A stretch of 64,000 nucleotides of DNA, taken from assembly GCF_000518205.1 (NCBI RefSeq), contig NZ_JADD01000011.1:1-64000 (forward strand). Reading direction: 5' to 3'. The notes below the pieces were generated by a model. The model was not told the DNA's origin and did no database searches. It saw nothing but the letters and a program-made list of their open reading frames with translations. This DNA comes from Hutsoniella sourekii ATCC 700629. GTDB lineage: Bacteria; Bacillota; Bacilli; Lactobacillales; Aerococcaceae. Shown piece after piece: positions 16,772-26,254 of this stretch. A program made the translations under genes and the position numbers. Each line of letters begins with the position of its first letter. The stretch's first letter is position 1.

Positions 16772-18007
16772 ATGGAACGTGTAGTAATTACAGGGATGGG
16801 GACCATTTCCCCAATTGGCAATAATGTTGAAGACTTCTGGCAAGCCATGAAGAATAATGAGTCTGGCATTGCCAAGCTGACAAAGGTGGACGCCTCTGAA
16901 ATTGAGGTCTATGTCGGGGGTGAAGTCAAGGACTTTGATCCAAGCTTGACCATGGACCGCAAGGAATTCAAGCGAATGGATCTCTTTAGCCAATATGCGG
17001 TCGCAGCTGCCGTCGAAGCAACCCAGATGTCAGGCTATGATATCCAAAGCAATGCCAACCGGGTGGGGGCTTATATCAGCTCCGGTATCGGTGGCCTAAT
17101 CGAAATCCAAAAAGGGATCCAACGCATGGATGACAAGGGCATGAAGCGGGTAGCGCCCTTATTTGTTCCTTTAACCATTGGGAATATGGCCGCGGGAAAT
17201 GTATCTATTAAGCTAGGAACTAAGGGGCCAGCCTTGGATATTGTCACTGCCTGTGCCAGTGCCACCAACTCTATTGGCGAAGCTTTCTTGAAGATCAAGT
17301 TAGGCATGCTGGATGCTTGTCTAGCGGGTGGAGCGGAAGGAACCATCAACGAGATCGGCATTGCTGGTTTTGGTGCCTTAACGGCTCTATCAAACAACCC
17401 CGACCCAGAAACGGCCTCCCGTCCCTTTGACAAGGACCGTGATGGCTTTGTCATGGGTGAAGGATCCGGTGTTCTCTTCTTGGAATCCCTCTCTTCAGCC
17501 CAAGCGCGGGGTGCTGAAATCTATGCCGAATTAGTGGGTTATGGTGCTAATTCTGATGCCTACCATATGACCGCCCCAAGTCCTGATGGATCAGGTGCTG
17601 GTCGGGCCATTCAAGAAGCCCTTGACATGGCTGGAATTGAACCAGAGACTATTGATTATATTAATGCCCACGGTACTTCCACGCCAACTAATGATAGCGC
17701 GGAGACGGCTTCCATCAAGTATGCCTTAGGCGAACATGCCTACAAGGTAGCCATCTCTTCTTCTAAGGGCCACTTTGGTCACTTACTGGGAGCTGCTGGG
17801 GGGGTCGAAGCGGTTGCTGTGGTTAAGGCCTTACAAGACGGCTTTGTGCCAGCGACTCTAGGTCTTGAACATCCTCAAGAGGACTGCGATTTGGATTATG
17901 TACCACAAGAAGGTCGTCAGCAAGCTATTCGTTATGCTTTAAGTAATTCGCTTGGTTTTGGAGGGCATAATGCGATTCTCTGCTTCAAGCGTTGGGAGGG
18001 TGCTTAA
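16772..18007 (+). CDS. fabF: Beta-ketoacyl-ACP synthase II
   Basis: Elongates acyl-ACP with malonyl-ACP. A 411-residue thiolase-fold enzyme. The catalytic Cys is in TACASATNSIG, the two His residues are in NAHGTSTPTND and KGHFGHLLGAAG, and the C-terminus has NSLGFGGHNA. GGAGG lies 9 bases before ATG 16772. Its last base is shared with the accB start codon (TAATG), so the pair is coupled. Confidence 0.97.
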   Translation: MERVVITGMGTISPIGNNVEDFWQAMKNNESGIAKLTKVDASEIEVYVGGEVKDFDPSLTMDRKEFKRMDLFSQYAVAAAVEATQMSGYDIQSNANRVGAYISSGIGGLIEIQKGIQRMDDKGMKRVAPLFVPLTIGNMAAGNVSIKLGTKGPALDIVTACASATNSIGEAFLKIKLGMLDACLAGGAEGTINEIGIAGFGALTALSNNPDPETASRPFDKDRDGFVMGEGSGVLFLESLSSAQARGAEIYAELVGYGANSDAYHMTAPSPDGSGAGRAIQEALDMAGIEPETIDYINAHGTSTPTNDSAETASIKYALGEHAYKVAISSSKGHFGHLLGAAGGVEAVAVVKALQDGFVPATLGLEHPQEDCDLDYVPQEGRQQAIRYALSNSLGFGGHNAILCFKRWEGA

Positions 18008-18504
18008 TGAATTATCAAGAAGTGCTCGACTTAATGGATAAGTTGGAGGATTCGTCCATCCGCTATATCCAATATCAGACGGGAGAGGGGAGCCTGGAAT
18101 TATCCAAGGACCCGATTCAAGCTAACAGCTATCCAGCCAGTTTTGAAACGAGCCCAAGTACTTATTCCAATCTGGCTCAAGCGCCTGAATCTAGTTCCCT
18201 TAAGCCAGCTTTAAGTCAAGACTTAGAAGCTGCGGCAGAAGCAAGCCAAGCTGTTCAAGAAGCTGAAGGGGAAGACGTTCTCTCCCCAATGGTAGGAGTG
18301 GTTTACCTGCAGCCCGATCCTGATTCACCCACCTTTGTCAAGGTGGGCGACCAAGTCCAACAAGGGGATGTCTTGGTGATCATTGAAGCGATGAAGCTGA
18401 TGAATGAGATTCAAGCACCCGTGTCTGGAACTATTACTGAAATCTATGTAACCAATGAATCGGTGGTCGAATTCAACCAGCCACTGGTTCGCATCCAAGA
18501 GTAA
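18007..18504 (+). CDS. accB: Biotin carboxyl carrier protein of acetyl-CoA carboxylase
   Basis: A 165-residue carrier that shuttles carboxyl groups between AccC and AccD/AccA. ATG 18007 overlaps the fabF stop and has GGAGGG upstream. An N-terminal helix is followed by an Ala/Ser/Gln-rich linker (about residues 35-85), then the biotinyl domain with the biotin-accepting Lys in EAMKLMNEIQAPVSG. Confidence 0.96.
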   Translation: MNYQEVLDLMDKLEDSSIRYIQYQTGEGSLELSKDPIQANSYPASFETSPSTYSNLAQAPESSSLKPALSQDLEAAAEASQAVQEAEGEDVLSPMVGVVYLQPDPDSPTFVKVGDQVQQGDVLVIIEAMKLMNEIQAPVSGTITEIYVTNESVVEFNQPLVRIQE

Positions 18505-18515
18505 AGGAGATTAAG

Positions 18516-18953
18516 ATGACCGTATTATATACCGCACAAGAAGTCATGGAAATTATTCCTAACCGTTACCCAATCATGTACATTGACGGAGTAACCGAAT
18601 TAGAAAAGGGCAAACGCGTCGTTGCCTTCAAGAATATTACTTATAATGAGCCAGTATTTCAAGGACACTTCCCAGGCGAACCCGTATGGCCAGGGGTCTT
18701 AATTATTGAAGCCCTCGCTCAAGCAGGATCGATTCCTCTTCTAACTCAAGACGACTTTGAAGGAAAGACTGCCTACCTAGGTGGCCTAAATAAAGTGAAG
18801 TTCCGCCAAAAAGTTCAACCGGGTGATGTCTTAAGATTAGAAGTTGATATTGTTAAATTAAGAAGCAATGCAGGAATCGGCTTTGGCCAAGCTTTTGTCG
18901 GCGATAAGCGGGTCGCCCAGGCAGAATTGACCTTCATCATAGGGGCTAAATAA
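18516..18953 (+). CDS. fabZ: 3-hydroxyacyl-ACP dehydratase
   Basis: A 145-residue hot-dog-fold dehydratase. The catalytic His is in QGHFPGEPVWPGVLIIEALA, with the second active residue Glu in that helix. It is the only FabZ-like gene in the cluster. Some Lactobacillales have a second, isomerising paralogue (FabN) or FabM for unsaturated fatty acids; neither is visible here, and sequence alone does not say whether this enzyme also isomerises. Its last base is the first base of accC. Confidence 0.95.
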   Translation: MTVLYTAQEVMEIIPNRYPIMYIDGVTELEKGKRVVAFKNITYNEPVFQGHFPGEPVWPGVLIIEALAQAGSIPLLTQDDFEGKTAYLGGLNKVKFRQKVQPGDVLRLEVDIVKLRSNAGIGFGQAFVGDKRVAQAELTFIIGAK

Positions 18954-20335
18954 TGTTTAAGAAGGTACTTGTTGCTAATCGGGGTGAAATTGCGGTTCGG
19001 ATCATTCGTGCCTTAAGAGAAATGGGCATTGCCTCTGTGGCGGTCTATAGTGAAGCGGACCGCCAGGCCTACCATACAGAACTAGCGGACGAAGCAATTT
19101 GTATCGGACCGGCTAAGACCTTGGATTCTTATGCGAATCCAGTGGCTATCTTGAGTGCAGCCCTAGTAACTGGAGCAGATGCCATCCACCCGGGCTATGG
19201 GTTCCTATCAGAGCGCAGTGACTTTGTTACTATGTGTGAAGAAGTAGGGGTTACCTTTATCGGGCCCAAGGCATCCATTATCCGCGACATGGGTAACAAG
19301 CAGAATGCTCGCGAGACCATGCGTCAAGCGGGAGTACCGATTACTCCAGGAAGCCCAGGTTTGGTGGAAGACCTCATTCAAGCAGAAGCCATTGCCCAAG
19401 AAATTGGCTATCCCTTGATGATTAAGGCCGCTGATGGGGGCGGGGGTAAGGGGATGCGCCGGGTTGATTCGCCGGACCAGTTGGCCAATCTTTTTGCCCA
19501 GGCTCAGCAGGAAACCCAGTCCATCTATGGCAACCAAGACTTGTATATTGAACGCATCATTTACCCAGCCAAGCACATTGAAGTGCAACTCCTAGGAGAC
19601 CAGCAGGGTCAAGTGGTTCACTTAGGGGAACGGGATTGTTCCTTGCAACGGAAAAACCAGAAGGTCATAGAGATTGCTCCCGCAACGGGTCTAGCTGACG
19701 ATGTGCGTCAAGCACTGTGCCAGACGGCTGTTCAAGCGGCCCAAAGTATTGGCTATACCAATGCTGGGACGATTGAGTTTCTTGTTGATCAGGAAGGTAG
19801 CTATTACTTTATGGAGATGAATACCCGTCTGCAAGTGGAGCACCCAATCACTGAGATGATTACCGGTATTGATATTGTCAAGGAGCAAATCCGTATTGCT
19901 CAAGGCTTGCCTCTAAGCTTCAAGCAAGACGAGGTTCAATTCGACGGGGTCGCCATCGAATGCCGCTTAAACGCTGAGGATCCCCGAGCAGACTTCATGC
20001 CATCCAGTGGTTATATTGACCGCTTAATCTTACCTGCAGGGGGGATGGGCCTTCGGACGGAATCAGCCATCTATCCGCATTACAGCCTGCCACCCTTCTA
20101 TGATTCGATGATTGCTAAGATTATTACCCACCAGCCGACCCGTCAAGCAGCCTTTAACTTGATGCAGCGGGCCTTGGTGGAAGTTAATGTCGAAGGGCTG
20201 ACAACCAATGTGGAATTGTTGGAAGCCTTGGTTCATGATCGGGATGTCCAAGCGGATCATTTCCATATTCGTTGGTTGGAGGAAGAATTTATGCCTAAAT
20301 GGCAAGTAGAGGAGGAAGCTGATGGGGCTATTTAA
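18953..20335 (+). CDS. accC: Acetyl-CoA carboxylase, biotin carboxylase subunit
   Basis: ATP-dependent carboxylation of biotin on AccB. A 460-residue ATP-grasp enzyme. Seen: the N-terminal KVLVANRGEIAVRIIRALRE, the glycine-rich ATP loop AADGGGGKGMRRV, the catalytic EMNTRLQVEHPITEMITG and the C-terminal domain IECRLNAEDP. ATG 18953 overlaps the fabZ stop and accD starts 14 bases inside its 3' end. Confidence 0.97.
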   Translation: MFKKVLVANRGEIAVRIIRALREMGIASVAVYSEADRQAYHTELADEAICIGPAKTLDSYANPVAILSAALVTGADAIHPGYGFLSERSDFVTMCEEVGVTFIGPKASIIRDMGNKQNARETMRQAGVPITPGSPGLVEDLIQAEAIAQEIGYPLMIKAADGGGGKGMRRVDSPDQLANLFAQAQQETQSIYGNQDLYIERIIYPAKHIEVQLLGDQQGQVVHLGERDCSLQRKNQKVIEIAPATGLADDVRQALCQTAVQAAQSIGYTNAGTIEFLVDQEGSYYFMEMNTRLQVEHPITEMITGIDIVKEQIRIAQGLPLSFKQDEVQFDGVAIECRLNAEDPRADFMPSSGYIDRLILPAGGMGLRTESAIYPHYSLPPFYDSMIAKIITHQPTRQAAFNLMQRALVEVNVEGLTTNVELLEALVHDRDVQADHFHIRWLEEEFMPKWQVEEEADGAI

Positions 20336-21215
20336 CCGCAAGAAAACAATTCGTTTAAATCCAGACTTACCCAAGGATTTCTCCGACAAGCGGTCGCAAA
20401 TTCCTGACGATGCCTTCAAGCGTTGTCCCAATTGCCGGCAGGTGCTCTTTCGCAAGTTGGTGCCGGCTGATTATACTTGCCCTAAGTGTTCTTATCATCT
20501 GAATTTTCCAGCGCCTGAGCGTTTGTTCTGGCTCTTGGATGAGGGGGCTTTTACCCAGTGGGATGGGGACCTAATGGCTTGTAATCCCCTGGATTTCCCC
20601 GATTATGACCGCAAGCTCCAAGGAGCGCGTGCCTTGACGGGGCTCCGGGAAGCGGTTATTACTGGCCAGGGTCAATTGGATGGTCAAGATTTAGCGATTG
20701 CCATTATGGATAGTCGCTTTATTATGGCGAGTATGGGAACGGTCGTGGGTGAGAAGTTAACCCGTCTTTTTGAACGGGCCAGGGAATTGAAGCTACCGGT
20801 TCTGATCTACGCTTGCTCGGGGGGTGCTCGGATGCAGGAGGGGATCTTGTCCTTGATGCAGATGGCCAAAGTGACCCAAGCGGTCAGCCGTCACAGTCAA
20901 GCTGGACTCTTGTATATTTCATTTTTAACGCATCCGACAACCGGTGGGGTGACAGCTAGTTTTGCCAACCAGGCTGATATTATCTTAGCAGAACCTCAAG
21001 CGACCGTCGGCTTTGCCGGTAAACGGGTCATCCAACAGACTCTAAACTCACGCCTACCTGACAATTTCCAAACCGCTGAGCGGGTGTTGGAGGTCGGCTT
21101 TATCGATAAGATTGTTGCTCGCAAGGACCAACACTCCTTGCTTAGTTTCTTGATTCAAGCACATTCAACCAAGGAGGTCGCCAATGAAAGCCTATCAAAC
21201 CGTTCAAAAGGCTAG
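20322..21215 (+). CDS. accD: Acetyl-CoA carboxylase, carboxyltransferase beta subunit
   Basis: A 297-residue crotonase-fold subunit with an N-terminal four-Cys zinc ribbon (CPNCRQ ... CPKC, about residues 32-54) typical of AccD. The later MDSRFIMASMGTVVGEKLTR and CSGGARMQEGILSLMQMAK segments form the acetyl-CoA site. AGAGGAGG precedes ATG 20322 inside accC. It overlaps accA by 32 bases. Confidence 0.97.
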   Translation: MGLFNRKKTIRLNPDLPKDFSDKRSQIPDDAFKRCPNCRQVLFRKLVPADYTCPKCSYHLNFPAPERLFWLLDEGAFTQWDGDLMACNPLDFPDYDRKLQGARALTGLREAVITGQGQLDGQDLAIAIMDSRFIMASMGTVVGEKLTRLFERARELKLPVLIYACSGGARMQEGILSLMQMAKVTQAVSRHSQAGLLYISFLTHPTTGGVTASFANQADIILAEPQATVGFAGKRVIQQTLNSRLPDNFQTAERVLEVGFIDKIVARKDQHSLLSFLIQAHSTKEVANESLSNRSKG

Positions 21216-21966
21216 AGATGTCCACCGGTTATCGGCCATGGACTTGATCCAAGCCCTATGCGACCGATTCGTTGAATTCCACGGCGACCGCGTCCAAGCC
21301 GACGACCAAGCCTTAATCGGAGGCATAGGGCTCGTGGATGGCCAGGCCTGGACCCTTATCGGCATCCAAAAGGGCCGCGACACTGAGGAGAACCTGAAGC
21401 GTAACTTCGGATCCAGTGGTCCAGCAGGTTACCGCAAGGCCCAACGTCTTATGAAGCAGGCCGATAAGTTTAATCGGCCCGTATTAACCTTGATCAACAC
21501 AGCCGGAGCCAATGCGACGCCTGAGTCTGAGGAGCATGGAATAGGAGAAGCTATTGCTTCTACCTTGACGGTGATGAGTGAACTTACGGTTCCTAGTCTA
21601 GCGATTATTCTTGGAGAGGGAGGTAGTGGTGGAGCCATTGCCTTAGCTTTGGCCGATGAAGTGTGGATGTTGTCTAATGCAGTCTATTCGATCTTGTCAC
21701 CTGAAGGCTTTGCTTCGATCTTGTGGAAGGACTCCAAGTTGGCTCCACAAGCGGCTGAGATGATGAAGCTGACGGCTGGTGACTTATTAGACCTAGGGGT
21801 CATTGACCAGATCATCTCGGAAGAAACGGAGACCGGCGCAACCTATGCCAATGAAACCTTGGCTAAGCTCATGGTTCCTAAAATCAAGGCCAAGATCAAG
21901 GAGCTCTCCGGCATGGATGTAGCTAGCCGGCAAGAGTTGAAATACCAGCGTTTTCGTAAATTTTAA
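21184..21966 (+). CDS. accA: Acetyl-CoA carboxylase, carboxyltransferase alpha subunit
   Basis: A 260-residue partner of AccD; the pair transfers the carboxyl group to acetyl-CoA to make malonyl-CoA. Seen: FVEFHGDRVQADDQALIGGI, NFGSSGPAGYRKAQRLMK and GEGGSGGAIALALADEVWML. The N-terminal extension of Gram-negative AccA is absent, as usual in Firmicutes. It is the last gene of the fab operon, followed by a terminator. Confidence 0.96.
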   Translation: MKAYQTVQKARDVHRLSAMDLIQALCDRFVEFHGDRVQADDQALIGGIGLVDGQAWTLIGIQKGRDTEENLKRNFGSSGPAGYRKAQRLMKQADKFNRPVLTLINTAGANATPESEEHGIGEAIASTLTVMSELTVPSLAIILGEGGSGGAIALALADEVWMLSNAVYSILSPEGFASILWKDSKLAPQAAEMMKLTAGDLLDLGVIDQIISEETETGATYANETLAKLMVPKIKAKIKELSGMDVASRQELKYQRFRKF

Positions 21967-21977
21967 TACTAGTCATC

Positions 21978-22033
21978 AAGCGATGATCCTCAAGCTTCCG
22001 GACGAGCTGGCAGCCTGGGGAGGTCGCTTTTTT
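21978..22033 (+). terminator. Terminator of the fab operon
   Basis: The outer stem AAGCGA (21978-21983) / TCGCTT (22024-22029) with internal CCTC/GAGG pairing is followed by a T run. Confidence 0.75.
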
Positions 22034-22071
22034 GATTGAGCCAAAAGTAATGGACAGTATGACGAGTCTGA

Positions 22072-22160
22072 TTTTGATACACTTGAGTGAATCCAAGTGT
22101 ACCCTAAGGGTGGTTTTCAATACGGTTTCTTGAAGTGAACTGTATTGAAAATCTCTATTT
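22072..22160. repeat. Intergenic inverted and direct repeats between accA and the amidohydrolase gene
   Basis: ACACTTG (22079-22085) pairs with CAAGTGT (22094-22100). A larger hairpin pairs TTTTCAATAC (22114-22123) with GTATTGAAAA (22142-22151), extended by GTTTC/GAAC. A second copy of the TACACTTG motif follows near 22163. The remainder of the 420-base gap (21967-22386) has no recognised gene. Confidence 0.5.
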
Positions 22161-22386
22161 TAATACACTTGCTGGATTGAAGGGTATCGAAGTAAAAAAA
22201 GTGTGAAGTTTTTGCAAGATAAGGACTCGGACCTAAGGTTACGCTCGGCTTATTATTTTTCGACCTTGGCCTAGGCGTTTTCCTAAAAATTGAAAACAAG
22301 GAAAAAATCCAAATGAATTCTGCAATTGATTTCTGCTTGAGCTTGGTCTATTCTTGAGGGAAGGTATATGAAGGGAAGAGGTTATA

Positions 22387-23652
22387 ATGAAGGAACAATT
22401 TGCGCGTTTACAAGCTTGCCGCCGGCATTTCCACCGGTTTCCAGAAGTGGCCTGGCAAGAGTACCAAACGACCATTGAGATTATTGAACACTTGCTGGAT
22501 TTGGGTTACCAGGTTGAATACGGCCAGGCAATTCACCAGGAAAAGATGCGGATGGGCGTTCCTCATCCGAGTAAGCCTGACCGCTTGCTGGATTTAGAGA
22601 CACCAGTAGATACCCAAGAGATTTTTGCTGGTTACACGGGAGCGGTCGCCAAACTGGCGACTGGACGTCCGGGGCCTCGAATTGGCTTCCGCTTTGATAT
22701 TGATGGCTTGCCCGTTCAGGAGAGCAAGGATCCCCAGCATCGACCTAATCGGGAAGGTTTTGCCTCCCAGCGTCCTGGCTTTATGCATGCCTGTGGCCAT
22801 GATAGTCATATTGCGGTAGGGCTAGCCTTGGCTGCCTGGTTACAAGAGCAAGCCGATCAATTAGTGGGTGACTTTATCTTGATCTTCCAACCGGCTGAAG
22901 AAGGGGTCAAGGGCGGTAAGTCTATCTCTGCGACGGGGCTGGTGGATGATTGTGATTATTTCTTTAGTGGTCATATTGGGATGGGGCTACCCGGAGGTGT
23001 TGTTGGGGTAGCTAGTCAGGGCTTCCTAGCGACCAGTAAGTTGGATATCGACTTCTTTGGTCAAGGGGCCCATGCGGGTCTGGCTCCAGAAGAGGGCCAC
23101 AATGCCAACTTGGCCCTGGCTTCAGCAGTTCTAGGTCTACATACCCTGCCGCAACACTCTGCTGGTAGTAGCCGAATTAATGTCGGCCGCATCCAAGGAG
23201 GCAGTGGGCGCAATGTCGTCGCTGACCATTCGCAACTGCAGCTAGAGACCCGAGGATCCAGTAATGAGATCAATGCCTACTTGGAAGAGCGGGTCCAAGC
23301 AGTGGTTCAAGGGGCAGCCTTGCAATTTGCTTGTGACTATCAGATTCATAAGGTTGGTGAAGCTCCGGCTCTGGCTAAATATCAGGGTGACTTCTACCGC
23401 CAAGTCAACGACCTCCTCCAAGAAGCTCACTTCCAGACCCTCTTAGAGCCTGACTTTGGTGCTTCTGAAGATGTTTCCTTCTATATGAACCGGGTCAGCG
23501 AATGTGGGGGGCTAGCCTGCCACTTTACCTTTGGAAGCGACTTGACTGCCGGCCACCACCAGTCCAACTTCGATATACAAGAAGAGACCATGCTGACCAG
23601 TCTGCAAGTCTATCAATTATTGGTCCAAGCCATCCAAACAGGTAGAATCTAA
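22387..23652 (+). CDS. M20-family amidohydrolase, AbgA-like
   Basis: A 421-residue zinc-dependent amidohydrolase. The N-terminus RRHFHRFPEVAWQEY, the metal ligands in HACGHDSHIAVGLAL, PAEEGVKGGKS and HIGM, and the dimerisation domain GAHAGLAPEEGHNA are typical of M20D. The insert QAIHQEKMRMGVP and the HRPNREGFAS segment match AbgA, which cleaves p-aminobenzoyl-glutamate, more than ordinary aminoacylases. It leads a likely operon with a YfcC permease and an asparaginase, so a role in using N-acyl amino acids or dipeptides is inferred. Substrate not certain. Confidence 0.85.
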   Translation: MKEQFARLQACRRHFHRFPEVAWQEYQTTIEIIEHLLDLGYQVEYGQAIHQEKMRMGVPHPSKPDRLLDLETPVDTQEIFAGYTGAVAKLATGRPGPRIGFRFDIDGLPVQESKDPQHRPNREGFASQRPGFMHACGHDSHIAVGLALAAWLQEQADQLVGDFILIFQPAEEGVKGGKSISATGLVDDCDYFFSGHIGMGLPGGVVGVASQGFLATSKLDIDFFGQGAHAGLAPEEGHNANLALASAVLGLHTLPQHSAGSSRINVGRIQGGSGRNVVADHSQLQLETRGSSNEINAYLEERVQAVVQGAALQFACDYQIHKVGEAPALAKYQGDFYRQVNDLLQEAHFQTLLEPDFGASEDVSFYMNRVSECGGLACHFTFGSDLTAGHHQSNFDIQEETMLTSLQVYQLLVQAIQTGRI

Positions 23653-23724
23653 TTGTCAAGTCAGCAAAAATCTGCTATTATCAAGGAATATTAATATTTC
23701 TCATCAAATTCTAAGGAGGAAATT

Positions 23725-25131
23725 ATGGAAAAGAAAAAAAGGAGGATGCCCAATTCCCTTGTGGTCTTGTTTATCCTACTTATTGTTGTTGCCATTTTAA
23801 CTTATATTATACCGGCGGGTCAGTTCGCACGTATGGTCTTGGATTCAGGCCAAGAGGTAGCGGACCCGCAGAACTTCAAGTTTGTTGAGCGTCAGCCCAC
23901 CGGCTTTTTTGACTTTTGGAATGCCATTCCTAAGGGCTTCGTCAAGGGCTCGGCAGTAATCGCCTTCACCTTAATCATTGCCGGAACGGTGGAAGTGATC
24001 AAGAAGACGGGACTAATCGATGGGATGGTGGCTCGTCTGTCTAACCGTCTGGCGGGTAATGGAATCTGGGTGATTCCGATTTTGATGTTCTTTTTTGCCC
24101 TAATTGCGGCCTTTATCGGAACGCCAGAACTGAGCTTGGTTTATCTGCCAATTATCATGCCCCTGGTCTTATCGCTAGGCTTTAACGCTATGACGGCGGT
24201 GGGGATTGTCTTAGTATCGACGACCTGTATTGGTTTTTCTTCAGGTTTCACGAATCCCTTTACGGTTGGGATTTCCCATCAGATCACGGGACTACCCATG
24301 TTCTCTGGGATGGGCTACCGGGTGCTTGTCTTTGCGGTCTTCTATGTCATCTCGGTGGTCTACTTGATGCGCTATGCCAAAAAGCACCAGCGAGATCCGC
24401 AGGAAGTACTGGCGGAAGCTCGTTCACGAGGGATCATTGAAGAACATGAAGGAAATTTTGTTCCCGGACAAGCCGTGGCCTTTACCAGCCGGCAAAAGCT
24501 AATTGCTCTCTATGTGGTTCTAGCCTTTGTCTTCATGGTCTACCAAGTCCTAGTCAGTGGCTGGGGAATGACCGAGATGGCGGGAATCTTCATTATGATT
24601 GGGGTATTATCGGGTGCTCTAGGTGGCATGAATAGCAGTCAGATTATTGATGCCTTTATTCAAGGAGCTGTCAGTGTCTTGAGTGGCTGTATCTTGATTG
24701 CGGTGGCTAATGGGGTCTCGGTTCTCATGGACCAGGCACAAATTTTGGATACGATTGTTTATTACTTTGGTAATGGCTTACAAGGTCTACCTGTCTATTT
24801 GAGTGCGATTGCGATTTTTGCTTTTATTACTTTATTTAACTTTCCAGTGCCATCAGGTAGTGGGAAGGCGATTGTAACCATGCCGATTATTTCCCCGCTA
24901 GCACGTCTGGTCGGACTCAACCAGCAGGTTGCGGTTCTAGCCTATATGCTAGGGGACGGCTTGACCAATATCTTGTATCCAACTTCCGGCTTCTTTATGG
25001 CTACGATTGCCAATGCCAAGGTGGAGTATTCCGATTGGGTCAAGTTCTATACCCCGCTTCTAACCATTCTGGTTGCTGTATCCGTGGTCTTGATCTGCTT
25101 GGCGCAATTTATCGGTTACGGCCCCTTCTAG
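23725..25131 (+). CDS. YfcC-family membrane transporter
   Basis: A 468-residue integral membrane protein with about 12 hydrophobic segments. It belongs to the YfcC/DcuC-like (C4-dicarboxylate anaerobic carrier) family: YIIPAGQFARM near the N-terminus, the conserved GTPELSLVYLPIIMPL and FTNPFTVGISHQI segments, and PVPSGSGKAIVTMPI and DGLTNILYPTSG near the C-terminus. AAGGAGG precedes ATG 23725. Relatives are linked to amino-acid, arginine/ornithine or peptide uptake. Being between two amidohydrolases, it probably imports their substrate. Confidence 0.85.
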   Translation: MEKKKRRMPNSLVVLFILLIVVAILTYIIPAGQFARMVLDSGQEVADPQNFKFVERQPTGFFDFWNAIPKGFVKGSAVIAFTLIIAGTVEVIKKTGLIDGMVARLSNRLAGNGIWVIPILMFFFALIAAFIGTPELSLVYLPIIMPLVLSLGFNAMTAVGIVLVSTTCIGFSSGFTNPFTVGISHQITGLPMFSGMGYRVLVFAVFYVISVVYLMRYAKKHQRDPQEVLAEARSRGIIEEHEGNFVPGQAVAFTSRQKLIALYVVLAFVFMVYQVLVSGWGMTEMAGIFIMIGVLSGALGGMNSSQIIDAFIQGAVSVLSGCILIAVANGVSVLMDQAQILDTIVYYFGNGLQGLPVYLSAIAIFAFITLFNFPVPSGSGKAIVTMPIISPLARLVGLNQQVAVLAYMLGDGLTNILYPTSGFFMATIANAKVEYSDWVKFYTPLLTILVAVSVVLICLAQFIGYGPF

Positions 25132-25144
25132 GAGACGATAAAAA

Positions 25145-26125
25145 ATGAAAAAAATTGTTTTACTGAATCTCGGTGGCACGATTACCAGTGTCCGCACCCA
25201 AACGGGTGGCTTACAGTCTGGTTCCATGACTGGAGCTGAACTCTTGGCAGATATTGATCTTCAAAGAGACGATCTGGACTTGGAAGTGGTTGATGTCAAG
25301 TCAATTCCTTCCAATGAGATGACTTTGGCAGATATGGTGGATATCTACCAGGCCATTAACCAGCAATTGGACCGAGGGGTCGATGGCCTTGTTCTCACTC
25401 ACGGGACTGATACCATGGAGGAGACGTCTTATTTTATGGACCTCTTGCTAGATACCCCGGTACCTGTTGTCTTCACGGGTAGCCAGCGGAGTATCTTGGA
25501 CTTGGGCTTTGACGGTCATGCCAATATTCGCGACGCGATTCTAACCGCTTGTGATCCGGCTAGCCGGGGGCAGGGTGTCCTCTTGGTCTTCAACCAGGAA
25601 GTCTTCACTGCTCAAGGAGTGGTCAAGTCTAACAGTGTCGCCATTCAAGGCTTCTCTGATCCGCAGCGAGGGCCCTTGGGCTTAACTTACGGGGGTCGTC
25701 TGCATTACTTGAGACAAGCGTGCCCACGCAAAAAGTTAAGCTTTGACTCACTAGCCTTCGACAACCAAGTCTACTTGATCAAGATGACTCTTGACTTTAA
25801 CCCCAAGCTGATTGAAGCCTTAGTGGCGACCGGTTGCCAGGGGATCGTTATTGAAGGGCTGGGCGTGGGCTCTGTGCCACCAGCCGTTCAAGATCAGATT
25901 CAAGTGGCAATAGAGCAGGGGCTTCCGGTGGTCTTGACAACCCGTGCCAGTCAAGGTGGGGTCCACCGGGTCTATGAATCCAAGGGAGCGGCTATCAAAC
26001 TTGAACAAGTCGGGGTGATCTTGGACCAGAACTACTTAACAGGTCCAGAAGCCCGCTTGAAGTTGATCGCTTTTCTAGCGAGTCGTGAAAAAGGGTCCAT
26101 CAGTGAACTTTGGAACCAGTATTAA
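25145..26125 (+). CDS. L-asparaginase
   Basis: A 326-residue amidohydrolase converting asparagine to aspartate and ammonia. Both active-site threonine motifs are present: LGGTITSVR at the N-terminus and LTHGTDTMEETSYFMDL around residue 85. The conserved GFDGHANIRDAIL and VIEGLGVGSVPP segments support the family. There is no signal peptide, so it should be cytoplasmic. It starts 13 bases after the YfcC stop, so it is co-transcribed with it. Confidence 0.92.
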   Translation: MKKIVLLNLGGTITSVRTQTGGLQSGSMTGAELLADIDLQRDDLDLEVVDVKSIPSNEMTLADMVDIYQAINQQLDRGVDGLVLTHGTDTMEETSYFMDLLLDTPVPVVFTGSQRSILDLGFDGHANIRDAILTACDPASRGQGVLLVFNQEVFTAQGVVKSNSVAIQGFSDPQRGPLGLTYGGRLHYLRQACPRKKLSFDSLAFDNQVYLIKMTLDFNPKLIEALVATGCQGIVIEGLGVGSVPPAVQDQIQVAIEQGLPVVLTTRASQGGVHRVYESKGAAIKLEQVGVILDQNYLTGPEARLKLIAFLASREKGSISELWNQY

Positions 26126-26138
26126 TTGAATAAAGCTT

Positions 26139-26176
26139 AGGATCTTGAATCGCCCTCGATTCAGGATCTTTTTTTG
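26139..26176 (+). terminator. Terminator after the asparaginase gene
   Basis: GGATCTTGAATCG pairs with CGATTCAGGATC, followed by seven T. Confidence 0.9.
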
Positions 26177-26254
26177 TGGGATAAATTGTAACAGGTTTGA
26201 TGCTGTTACAAAATAAAAAAACAAAAAGAGAATCAGGAAATGTTGATAAGATGA

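Noticed and set aside
16101-17454. Leftward ORFs inside fabG and fabF
   Set aside because: Shadows of well-supported genes, with no independent start signals.
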